Positions 1 through 7,642 of a stretch of 36,590 nucleotides of DNA are shown here, piece after piece. The notes below the pieces were generated by a model that worked only from the letters and a program-made list of their open reading frames with translations, was not told the DNA's origin and did no database searches. Location of the stretch: contig CAYQQJ010000035.1 of NCBI GenBank assembly GCA_964419935.1, positions 1 through 36,590 on the forward strand, read 5' to 3'. The translations under genes were made by a program, and so were the position numbers. This DNA is from CAYQQJ01 sp964419935 (GTDB lineage: Bacteria > Pseudomonadota > Gammaproteobacteria > Pseudomonadales > Cellvibrionaceae). Each line of letters begins with the position of its first letter. Positions within the stretch are counted from its first letter, which is position 1.

Positions 1-68
1 TCATCCCGTCATTTTACCAAAGCCAGTATCCATGCGGGAGAATTTCAACAGCCTGCTAGATTCCGGTC

Positions 69-1367
69 TTATTCAAATTTCTTTGTGCTGTCCGCAATGG
101 CCTGCAGGCGGCGGTATTCGGCGCGGGTCAATTGAGTCTCGCAGCGCTCAAGAACCTCCGCGGACCATTGGCGAGCCGGTTCTACATAGGCGGGAAAATC
201 CATGGTGCCAATCGCCCGCAGCGCTTTCTGCAGGCGTATACATACCTCGCTAATGCCCGCGCCGTCCCGGGCGATGCCGGAATACAGATCTTCAAAGAAA
301 TCGCTCTCTTGCAATTGCTTAACCCAAATTCGATCGTAGGCGATTGGCGGGCCGCCAGATGGCTCCCGCTCAAAAGCCTGCATCGCTTGTTCGCGAGTCT
401 GCGCCCACAGGTGAAACAGGCGCACCCCGGTGCCGATCACATCAATCGCGGTGCCGGGGTCATTGATGCCAGGCGACAGCGCGCGAATGGCTATTTCTGC
501 GAGTACCACCAGGCCGAAGCGCGGGTCCTGATGGAAGGTGCGGTTGCCACCCACCACCAGCGCCGCGCAGATGGCGGTAATGACCTTGTCGTCCACTGCT
601 GTGCTGGTGAAGGCAATGGGCCGAATCAGATCGCAAAAGCTGCCCGGCAACACAGTGATGTAGATCTGCGTCTGCTGCTCTCTGGCGATTGTCTGCAGGG
701 TATCCATGTCGATGTACTGCACATAGCCGATGGTATTGCAGATGACCGGGAACCGGGGTTCGGGAATCTTACCCAATGGCCGGCCGCCGAGGCAGGGATT
801 ATTGGCGCGTTTTTTCAGGGCGTCGCGGGTGGCGCTTTCCACCAGATCGATGGATTCCTCCACCCGTCCCAGGCGGGACAACTGTTCTATCCAGCGCAAC
901 AGCATGACGATCACCAGAATCACGACGATCACCGTAGAGGCAAACAGCGTGACTATTTCACCACTGCTGGTGTCACCTTTGTCGCCGTAGACGCCGGCGC
1001 TGAGCGCAAATAACCCGACAATACTGAACAGGAAGGCGCCGATAAACGCCGCCAGGGCGTTCTGCGCGGCAGCGTCTTCCGTCAGCAGCTGAGTTGCTCT
1101 GGGGGTGGCCGTGGTGGCTGCCGAGTTAATTGCCTGCATGATGTTGGTCAGGGAGAAAGTCGCAACCACGAGCATGCTAGATGCAAGTATCTCCAGAATC
1201 ATCTGCACCGCCTCAAAGGAGACGAAATCGCGCAGGGGTTTGGGAACCAGGTCCGAGAGGGTAGCGCTCATGAGCGCAGTCAGAATCGCCAGGGCGCAGT
1301 AGAGGCTGGTACGAAACCATAGTTGTTTCGCTCTTTCGCCGAGGATGTAAACCCATTTGGAGGTCAT
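69..1367 (-). CDS. DUF2254 family membrane protein
   Basis: A 432-residue protein that I recognise as the DUF2254 family of predicted bacterial membrane proteins; its molecular function is not known. About four hydrophobic segments are visible in the first 165 residues (around 18-40, 60-85, 105-130 and 138-162). A long soluble region follows, with conserved-looking blocks such as GYVQYID and ALSPGINDPGTAID, the latter typical of the family. The length is normal. The ATG at 1365-1367 is preceded by a GGAAAG-like ribosome site. It stands alone, with the dps gene upstream separated by a hairpin terminator. Family assignment is by remembered sequence resemblance; role is unassigned. Confidence 0.8.
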   Translation of the reverse strand: MTSKWVYILGERAKQLWFRTSLYCALAILTALMSATLSDLVPKPLRDFVSFEAVQMILEILASSMLVVATFSLTNIMQAINSAATTATPRATQLLTEDAAAQNALAAFIGAFLFSIVGLFALSAGVYGDKGDTSSGEIVTLFASTVIVVILVIVMLLRWIEQLSRLGRVEESIDLVESATRDALKKRANNPCLGGRPLGKIPEPRFPVICNTIGYVQYIDMDTLQTIAREQQTQIYITVLPGSFCDLIRPIAFTSTAVDDKVITAICAALVVGGNRTFHQDPRFGLVVLAEIAIRALSPGINDPGTAIDVIGTGVRLFHLWAQTREQAMQAFEREPSGGPPIAYDRIWVKQLQESDFFEDLYSGIARDGAGISEVCIRLQKALRAIGTMDFPAYVEPARQWSAEVLERCETQLTRAEYRRLQAIADSTKKFE

Positions 1368-1506
1368 GGAGCTTTCCGAACAATGATAAACAGGTCATCG
1401 GCGAAAATGCACCGCGACAGGAAGTCAGCACCATTGGTGACAGTGGATTGTCCGATAGGTTTCGGTCGAGTGGTAACCGTATGGGTTGGCAAGTGGCAAA
1501 AACGGA

Positions 1507-1533
1507 AGGTCGCGGCGGAGGGGGCCGCGACCT
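1507..1533 (-). terminator. Hairpin terminator downstream of dps
   Basis: A perfect 10-bp inverted repeat (AGGTCGCGGC at 1507-1516, GCCGCGACCT at 1524-1533) with a 7-nt loop. Read on the minus strand it is followed by TTCCGTTTTTG, a fair T-run. It lies about 60 nt past the dps stop and separates dps from the DUF2254 gene. Confidence 0.6.
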
Positions 1534-1595
1534 GAAGACTTGATTCAAGCCGGAGTTCCAGGAATCAGAGAACTCCGGGAGACGACAACGCAGGC

Positions 1596-2066
1596 CTATT
1601 CGGCGATCAGGCTGCGCAGCATCCAGGCGTTCTTTTCATGCACCTGCATGCGTTGGGTCAGCAGATCCAGCGTGGGTTCGTCATCTGCGTCATCTGCAAT
1701 TTTAACCAGCGAGCGCGCGTTCTTGATCACCGCCTCCTGACCCAGCACCAGATTCTCGATCATTTTCTCCGCGTCGGGATGCGCCGTTTCCTCGCCAATG
1801 CTGGTGAGCTCGGCGAACGCCTTGTAGGAACCGGGCGCAAATTCACCCAACTGGCGAATCCGCTCGGCAATGTCATCCACCGCAGAGGCCAGTTCCGTGT
1901 ACTGCTCTTCAAACATCAGGTGCAGGGTTCGGAACATGGGCCCACTGACGTTCCAGTGGTAATTGTGGGTTTTCAGATAGAGGGTGTAAGAGTCCGCCAA
2001 GAGCTTCGCCAGCCCATCGGCTATGGCCTTTCTATCCGTTTGGTTAATACCTATGTTGATATCCAT
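1596..2066 (-). CDS. dps: Dps-family ferritin-like DNA-protection protein
   Basis: A 156-residue Dps/ferritin-like protein. Such proteins assemble into dodecamers that oxidise and store iron and shield DNA in starvation or peroxide stress. The family ferroxidase motif is visible: YLKTHNYHWNVSGPMFRTLH near residues 28-47 (His and Trp), followed by FEEQYTELASAVDDIAERIR with the acidic ligands. The start at 2064-2066 is chosen because AGGAG lies at the right distance upstream and the protein then begins MDINIGINQ, as is usual. A longer frame to 2144 exists but adds residues unlike the family. Monocistronic by context. Confidence 0.92.
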   Translation of the reverse strand: MDINIGINQTDRKAIADGLAKLLADSYTLYLKTHNYHWNVSGPMFRTLHLMFEEQYTELASAVDDIAERIRQLGEFAPGSYKAFAELTSIGEETAHPDAEKMIENLVLGQEAVIKNARSLVKIADDADDEPTLDLLTQRMQVHEKNAWMLRSLIAE

Positions 2067-2164
2067 ACTTCTTCTCCTGTGAACTGAACGGTTTTCGATA
2101 GATGTAACTAATACCATGCCAATAACGATAACAAAGCCACGCAATGGTTCCCAGTCAAAGCTTT

Positions 2165-3388
2165 CTATACCACCGTTAGCGTTTCGCTATTGCTCGGTGT
2201 TGCGAGCAGAAAATCCCTGGACGGCAAAAGCACACCTTCACGAAATGGCAAAAACGTGCGGGCCTCGGCTATGTACTGATCCATACGCTGGGTTTCCTGC
2301 CAGCAGTAATTGGTAACAGCCTGGGCAAAGCGCGGCTCGGCCAGCCAGTGGAAAGAGCAGGTTTTCACCGGGGTAAACCCGCGCTGGATTTTGTGCTCTC
2401 CCTGGGCGCCAGGGTCGAAGCGCTGCAGATCTTCCTGTATTGCATATTCGATGCCGCGATAGTAACAGGCCTCGAAATGCAGACCGTCGTACTCGTCGAT
2501 GGAACCCCAGTAGCGGCCGTACAGGGTGCGTTCATCGCGCAAATAAAACGCGCCTGCCACCATATCACTGCCCGGCTGTGCGCCGAGGGTGGCACTGACC
2601 AGGATCACCTGTTCGGGCATGGCCCGGGCGAGCAGGTGGAAAAAGCTCGCGCCGAGGTATCCATAGCTGCCACTGCGTTTAAGGTAGGTGCTGTGGTACA
2701 GCTCATAAAACTGGTGCCACTCCTCGCGGCTGACCTCGCGGCCGTTGCGTACCTGCAGCGTAAGGCCGGACTCGGCCACCTTGCGCCGCTCCTTGATAAC
2801 GTTCTTGCGCTTGCGCGAGGCGAAGCTGGACAGAAAATCATCAAAGTCCGTGAAGCCCTGATTGAACCAGTGGAACTGGGAGCCGTAACGGTGAATCAGC
2901 GGTAAGCCGGACAGCAGTTCCTGGCTGGGCACATCAGGGAACAAGCTGTGCCAACCGGAGGCCCGATTCTCCTGAACCAGTTTAACAACCGCCTGCTGCA
3001 AGCGCTGCATGGCCAGCGCACAGCTGGCCCGGTCCAGTTGGGGCGCCAGCGCGATGCGCGGTCCAGTGCTGGGGGTGAAAGGAATGGCATTGACCAGCTT
3101 GGGATAATAGTTCAGCTGATGTTGCGCATAGGCGTCCGCCCAGGCCCAATCAAATACATATTCGCCAAAGGAGTGCTCTTTCATGAACAGCGGCATGATG
3201 CCGATCAGCTTGCCGTCCTGCTTGATCAGCGCGTGATGAGGCAGCCACCCGGTGTCGAAGCCAATGCTGGCGGAGTCTTCCAGGGCGGCAAAGAACGCAT
3301 GGCGGGTGAACGGATAGTCGCTGTTCCACAGCCCGTCCCACAAGGTTGGGTCTACCTGATGGACTGAGTGAATAAAGGAAACTTGCAC
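2165..3388 (-). CDS. GNAT/FemAB-like acyltransferase (COG3146, DUF482)
   Basis: A 407-residue protein of the COG3146 group (peptidogalycan biosynthesis/recognition, DUF482), a GNAT-fold family related to FemAB; the substrate is unknown. Visible family blocks are WLPHHALIKQDGKLIGIMPL near the N-terminus, FDDFLSSFASRKRKNVIKER in the middle, and YYRGIEYAIQ...FDPGAQGEHKIQRGF...WLAEPRF toward the C-terminus; the last of these is highly typical. The start is a GTG at 3386-3388 with GGGAGA 4-9 nt upstream. The closest neighbours are dps (98 nt downstream) and the SulP gene (104 nt upstream), same strand, with no clear shared function. Confidence 0.82.
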   Translation of the reverse strand: MQVSFIHSVHQVDPTLWDGLWNSDYPFTRHAFFAALEDSASIGFDTGWLPHHALIKQDGKLIGIMPLFMKEHSFGEYVFDWAWADAYAQHQLNYYPKLVNAIPFTPSTGPRIALAPQLDRASCALAMQRLQQAVVKLVQENRASGWHSLFPDVPSQELLSGLPLIHRYGSQFHWFNQGFTDFDDFLSSFASRKRKNVIKERRKVAESGLTLQVRNGREVSREEWHQFYELYHSTYLKRSGSYGYLGASFFHLLARAMPEQVILVSATLGAQPGSDMVAGAFYLRDERTLYGRYWGSIDEYDGLHFEACYYRGIEYAIQEDLQRFDPGAQGEHKIQRGFTPVKTCSFHWLAEPRFAQAVTNYCWQETQRMDQYIAEARTFLPFREGVLLPSRDFLLATPSNSETLTVV

Positions 3389-3463
3389 AGTATCTCCCGA
3401 AATAGACAGTCACTTGACCTGAGCGACAGGCAATAGTTTTGCGCCCCGGCCGGGTTTCTGCTG

Positions 3464-3490
3464 GATTTGAGACCTGTATCGGATCTCAAC
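3464..3490 (-). terminator. Possible weak hairpin terminator after the SulP gene
   Basis: An imperfect inverted repeat just after the SulP stop codon (TTGAGACC and GGATCTCAA around TGTATC, with one bulged base). There is no convincing T-run on the minus strand, so termination is only suggested. Confidence 0.3.
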
Positions 3491-3492
3491 CC

Positions 3493-5259
3493 TCAACCCT
3501 TTTGCCCCTCCGGCCCTAGCCAGCGTTCGACGACGGATTTAGCGTGCGCGATATTGCGCCGGTAAGTCAATTTGCCGGCTACCGTGCGAATGCCCGCTCG
3601 GCGCAGCTTCACAATCTGTCGCGGCGTCAGGCCAACAAAAATCAGAGCGATATTGCGCAGGCGCATAGCATTCGTCATGTTTTTCAAGGCCGCTATGGCA
3701 GTGCCGTCGATGCTGGGGACATCCTGCATATCCATTATCACCACCTGCACGCCCGGGTCTACCACCTGTAAAGACGCGATGGCTTTATCTGCGGCGCCGA
3801 AAAATAGCGGTCCATTCACATCGTAAACAACCACCTCTTTAGGCAACCCGCTGGTGCGGGGGTCCGCGCCGCTATCCACCCGGTCAGACCGGGTAATGGC
3901 CGCCATGCGCCGAATGAAAAGCGCGGACGCGAGACCCATGCCGACGGCCACGGCGACGACCATGTCGAATAGAACCGTGAGCAAGAAGCACACCAGCAAA
4001 ACGGCAATGTCGCCCGCCGGTGCCGAGCGCAGGGTTTCAACAAAGTGCTTCGCCTCGGACATGTTCCACGCAATCACAAACAGCAAGGCCGCCAGCGCGG
4101 CCATGGGCACGTAGCCTAGCAGCTTCGCCAGACCAACCACCGCCGCGAGCACCACCAGCGCATGAATGACCGAGGCGATGGGTGATTGCGCGCCACTGCG
4201 GATATTGGTTGCGGTACGTGCGATAGCCGCTGTCGCGGTAATGCCGCCAAAAAAGGGCACCGCGATGTTACCCAGGCCCTGGCCGATCAATTCCGCGTTG
4301 GGGTCATGGCGGCTGCGAGTCATGCCATCGGCCACCACAGCGCACAGCAGGGACTCTATGGCGCCGAGCATGGCGATGGCAAAGGCTGGCCCCAGCAGCG
4401 CGCTGATCAGCGCAAAATTCAGCGTCAAAGGCTTGCCGTCGGCGCCCGGTAAATGCCAGGGCAGGTTGAAAGTAGGTGCTATGGGCGGGATACCGGTACC
4501 GGATTCACCACCCGAGGTCCAGGTAAAACGGGAAGCGATGGTTTCCACAGGCGCTGTGGAAGTGCCCAGCCAGTGGTTTACTCCATAAGCCGCCAGCGCA
4601 CCCGCAATAAGTCCCACGAGCGGCCCTGGTACGGGCAGCTGCAGGCGCGGCCAGAGCAGCAGAATTGCCAGGGTAAACAGTCCCACGCCGAACTCATAAA
4701 GGTTGATGGTTGGCAGGGAATCTAAAATGATTCCGATGTTGCCAAGATAATGCTCGGTAAACGGCGCTGTGCTCAAACCGAAGAAATCCGGCACTTGCAA
4801 AGTGGCAATGACCACCGCGATACCCGCTGTAAAACCCAGCACCACGGGATAGGGCACAAACTGGATCAACGCGCCCATACGCGCGAGCCCCAGTGCGACT
4901 AGAATCAGCCCCGCCATTAGTGTTGCCACCAGCAGGCCACCAATTCCGTAGGTTTGCACGATGGGAAACAATATCACCACAAACGCTGCAGTGGGCCCGG
5001 AAACACTGAAGCGCGATCCACCGGTAAGCGCAATTATCGCCCCGGCCACTATTGCGGTATAGAGTCCGTGTTGTGGCGCGACGCCCGTGGCAATGGCCAG
5101 TGCCATGGCCAGCGGTACGGCAACAATACCGATAGTGATGCCAGCCAGAACGTCCTGGCGCAGTTGGGCCAATCCATAGCCGAGGGACCAGGATGCCCGC
5201 AGGCCGGTGGATATTTTTGGCAATGAGTAAGAACGCAGAAAATTAAGCAGTGAGTGCAC
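3493..5259 (-). CDS. SulP-family anion transporter with STAS domain
   Basis: A secondary transporter of the SulP (SLC26) family for sulfate, bicarbonate or a similar anion, in the inner membrane. The first 420 residues are hydrophobic with SulP blocks including DVLAGITIGIVAVPLAMALA, GLYTAIVAG and SGPTAAFVV. The C-terminal 110 residues form a STAS domain (VVYDVNGPLFFGAADKAI and VIMDMQDVPSIDGTAIAAL). I chose GTG at 5257-5259 (588 residues) because GGGAGG precedes it and the protein then starts HSLLNFLRSYSLPKI like other members. A TTG at 5325 would give 610 residues. Which anion is carried cannot be told from sequence. Confidence 0.88.
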   Translation of the reverse strand: MHSLLNFLRSYSLPKISTGLRASWSLGYGLAQLRQDVLAGITIGIVAVPLAMALAIATGVAPQHGLYTAIVAGAIIALTGGSRFSVSGPTAAFVVILFPIVQTYGIGGLLVATLMAGLILVALGLARMGALIQFVPYPVVLGFTAGIAVVIATLQVPDFFGLSTAPFTEHYLGNIGIILDSLPTINLYEFGVGLFTLAILLLWPRLQLPVPGPLVGLIAGALAAYGVNHWLGTSTAPVETIASRFTWTSGGESGTGIPPIAPTFNLPWHLPGADGKPLTLNFALISALLGPAFAIAMLGAIESLLCAVVADGMTRSRHDPNAELIGQGLGNIAVPFFGGITATAAIARTATNIRSGAQSPIASVIHALVVLAAVVGLAKLLGYVPMAALAALLFVIAWNMSEAKHFVETLRSAPAGDIAVLLVCFLLTVLFDMVVAVAVGMGLASALFIRRMAAITRSDRVDSGADPRTSGLPKEVVVYDVNGPLFFGAADKAIASLQVVDPGVQVVIMDMQDVPSIDGTAIAALKNMTNAMRLRNIALIFVGLTPRQIVKLRRAGIRTVAGKLTYRRNIAHAKSVVERWLGPEGQKG

Positions 5260-5656
5260 TTCAGGAAGGCCTCCCAAGGAAGGGGTAAAAACTGGCCGAA
5301 TCGCTCGGAATAAGCTGGTGCCCAATAACTAACAGCATTAAGAGCGAAGGGCTGTACCTATTGTACTACACCACAAGGTCGGGCAAGGCGTTCGCGTTGC
5401 ACGTCGCTGACTTTTTTTCCACGTCCTGCCAGCTTCCTAGCCCCTTCACAAAACCTTCACAAAAGTGTCGCGTTAACTTCATATAAATTTTGGACCATGT
5501 GCGCAGTTTGATGCAGTGCCTGCTTTTGACAAAAGAGCGTTTGGGGGCAAGACCGCTCTCTCTCATGGTTTTCCAAAACGGGCCTCAACTAAAGTGGTGC
5601 AGGACACTCCTGCACCCGGTGATTAAAAAACTGATTCCATCAGGAGTGTTCGATTT
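5260..5656. other. Divergent intergenic region with hairpin upstream of the lipoprotein gene
   Basis: No gene seen. A TTGACA hexamer occurs at 5526-5531 without a good partner at the expected distance. A perfect 9-bp hairpin (GGTGCAGGA at 5596-5604, loop CAC, TCCTGCACC at 5608-5616) sits 40 nt before the lipoprotein ATG, and AGGAG at 5641-5645 is its ribosome site. The hairpin could be an operator or a leader element. Confidence 0.45.
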
Positions 5657-7321
5657 ATGAAAATTTACCAACTCGTGGGTGTAACGGCGCTGGCTGCAGT
5701 ATTGGCAGCTTGTGGCGGTGGGGATATCAATATTGACGCCAAGAACCAATCGTCCGTGGACAACTCCATTGGTGATAACAGCAACAATGGCGGAACCGGC
5801 GGCGGTGGCAATACCGGCGAAAACGTTTGTGCCGCTTATGAAAAAGATGGCGACACCGTGCAGGGTTCCTTTGATGCACCCAACTGTATCTACGGCACGG
5901 ACTTCGTTGCCCTGGCCAATCCCTACGTTGGTGACGCCGAGCTGGTTTTCAGTGATCTCGCCAACGATGGCGTGCATATTTTTAACGAAAGCCTGGTAAT
6001 TGGTCAGAACTACAGTGACGACGCCGGCCTGACCGGTGCGGGCATTGCTCAAGGTGGCGACGGTTCCGCGATTCGTATTGCGGCGGGTGCCGTGCTCGCA
6101 TTCCGCTCCAACGATGATTACATGGTGATTAACCGCGGCTCACAAATTTTTGCTGATGGCACCGCCAGTGCGCCGGTCACAATTACATCCACCAGCGACG
6201 CCGTGGACGGCACCGTGGGTGCGGAAGACGTGCAGCAATGGGGCGGTTTGATCATTAACGGTTTTGGTGTCACCAATAAATGTTCATACACCGGTTCCGT
6301 TGCAACGGCAGATCTGGCGACGACAGACTGTCACGTGGATGCAGAAGGCAAGGCCGGTGCAGGCCAAACTCAATACGGCGGCGACAATAACGCCGACAGT
6401 TCGGGTGCTCTCAATTATTTCATCGTTAAGCACACCGGCGCCCAGGTTGCTCCGGGAAATGACCTGAACGGCATTTCTTTTAACGCGGTCGGTTCCGGTA
6501 CTGAAGTGGATCATTTGCAGGTGTATTCCACTTACGACGATGGTATCGAATTCTTCGGTGGCGCAGTCAATGTCTCTCATTTTGTCAGCTTGTATGCCCG
6601 TGACGACAGTATAGATATCGATGAAGGCTACCGAGGCACGATTGATTACGCGTTGGTAATCCAGAGTGAAAACGACGGTGACCACTGTATCGAGTCCGAC
6701 GGTCTCGGCAGTTACAGCGACCTGGCTGCGGATGTGCGCAGCGATATGATCGATCAGGGAATCAACAGCCGCGCTACCATCAAAAACCTGACCTGCATCG
6801 TTTCTCCTAACACCATGGGTACTCACGACGCTGGCCACGGCTGGAGAATTCGCGAAGCCCATTTCCCGACCATACAGAACGCTCTGATTACCACGGCTCA
6901 CATGGCTGACAGCGCGGAGAACAACTACTGCGTGCGTATCGATTCCGATGAAGGCCTGCAAGCGGCGCAGGATGGTGAGCTGGTTATTGCACAATCCATC
7001 ATCGCCTGTCAGGACCTCACCAACGGCGGTGCTCTGCCTGATGGTACAACCACACAGGCATACCTGGACGCGAGTAACGATGTGATGCAAACCGCTGCCG
7101 CCGGTGAAGACGTTGCTGGCACGGCGCTGAATATTCTCAACGGCTTCTATTCCCTGCCGATTGCTGATGTGCTGGTCAACAGCGCCCCGGCAACTGTTGT
7201 GCCGACCGACGGACGCAACTTTGTTGGCGGTGTGACTGCCGATGCGGATTGGACTGCCGGCTGGGCTTATGGCCTGCATGCCGACAACCGCGCTCAGCCA
7301 CTGTGGTTCGAGGCAGAATAA
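5657..7321 (+). CDS. Secreted lipoprotein, likely parallel beta-helix type
   Basis: A 554-residue predicted lipoprotein. The N-terminus is a lipobox signal peptide (VLAAC, Cys19) followed by an acidic linker rich in Gly and Asn. The body resembles a family of large secreted proteins, often mislabelled multidrug transporter, that carry a beta-helix-like repeat: MVINRGSQIFADGTASAPVT, then QQWGGLIINGFG, GGDNNADSSGAL and NGISFNAVGSGTEVDHLQVY. I infer a solvent-exposed surface protein. It is followed by the large TonB-dependent receptor, so a role as surface partner in ligand capture is plausible but unproven. The start is fixed by AGGAG upstream. The biochemical function is unknown. Confidence 0.65.
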   Translation: MKIYQLVGVTALAAVLAACGGGDINIDAKNQSSVDNSIGDNSNNGGTGGGGNTGENVCAAYEKDGDTVQGSFDAPNCIYGTDFVALANPYVGDAELVFSDLANDGVHIFNESLVIGQNYSDDAGLTGAGIAQGGDGSAIRIAAGAVLAFRSNDDYMVINRGSQIFADGTASAPVTITSTSDAVDGTVGAEDVQQWGGLIINGFGVTNKCSYTGSVATADLATTDCHVDAEGKAGAGQTQYGGDNNADSSGALNYFIVKHTGAQVAPGNDLNGISFNAVGSGTEVDHLQVYSTYDDGIEFFGGAVNVSHFVSLYARDDSIDIDEGYRGTIDYALVIQSENDGDHCIESDGLGSYSDLAADVRSDMIDQGINSRATIKNLTCIVSPNTMGTHDAGHGWRIREAHFPTIQNALITTAHMADSAENNYCVRIDSDEGLQAAQDGELVIAQSIIACQDLTNGGALPDGTTTQAYLDASNDVMQTAAAGEDVAGTALNILNGFYSLPIADVLVNSAPATVVPTDGRNFVGGVTADADWTAGWAYGLHADNRAQPLWFEAE

Positions 7322-7408
7322 TTCACTATCGGTTACCGCAGCCGAAGCCGTAAGTAAAAAACGCGCCTGAGCCTTCACACCATAAAGATCGGTGTGGGGC
7401 TTCGGTCC

Positions 7409-7516
7409 GTTTGTCATCAGGGAAAGTTCTTTTGAAAACGCATAAACACATCCCTGTGGCTCCCCCACGGCGTCCCTGCCGCGAGGGTTTCAAAAGAACT
7501 TTCCCTGATGACAAAC
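7409..7516. mobile_element. MITE-like palindromic element, short copy
   Basis: A 108-bp element bounded by perfect 29-bp inverted repeats (7409-7437 and 7488-7516; each arm reads GTTTGTCATCAGGGA inward from the outer end). It has no coding capacity. The second copy at 24914-25121 has the same arms and the same inner flanks in inverted orientation, but is 100 bp longer. The left interior here (ACGCATAAACACATCC) is the reverse complement of the right interior there. This pattern fits a non-autonomous mobile repeat, with one copy internally deleted or the other expanded. Confidence 0.75.
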
Positions 7517-7642
7517 TCTTGTTTGCAGTCGATTAAGGCAGTGTCTTCGATAAGAGCGTAACCCGACGATCATGATTTCCGGGCCAATAACGGCGCCCTT
7601 TCTGTTGACGGAATACCCATTTTGACAATACAGGTCGGTCAG

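Noticed and set aside
132..1013. 293-residue plus-strand frame over the DUF2254 gene
   Set aside because: Antisense shadow of a clear family protein; its sequence is His- and Gly-rich without domain character.
7322..7621. Rho-independent terminator for the lipoprotein gene
   Set aside because: The long palindrome here matches a second distant copy with the same ends, so a mobile repeat explains it better, though it could also block transcription.
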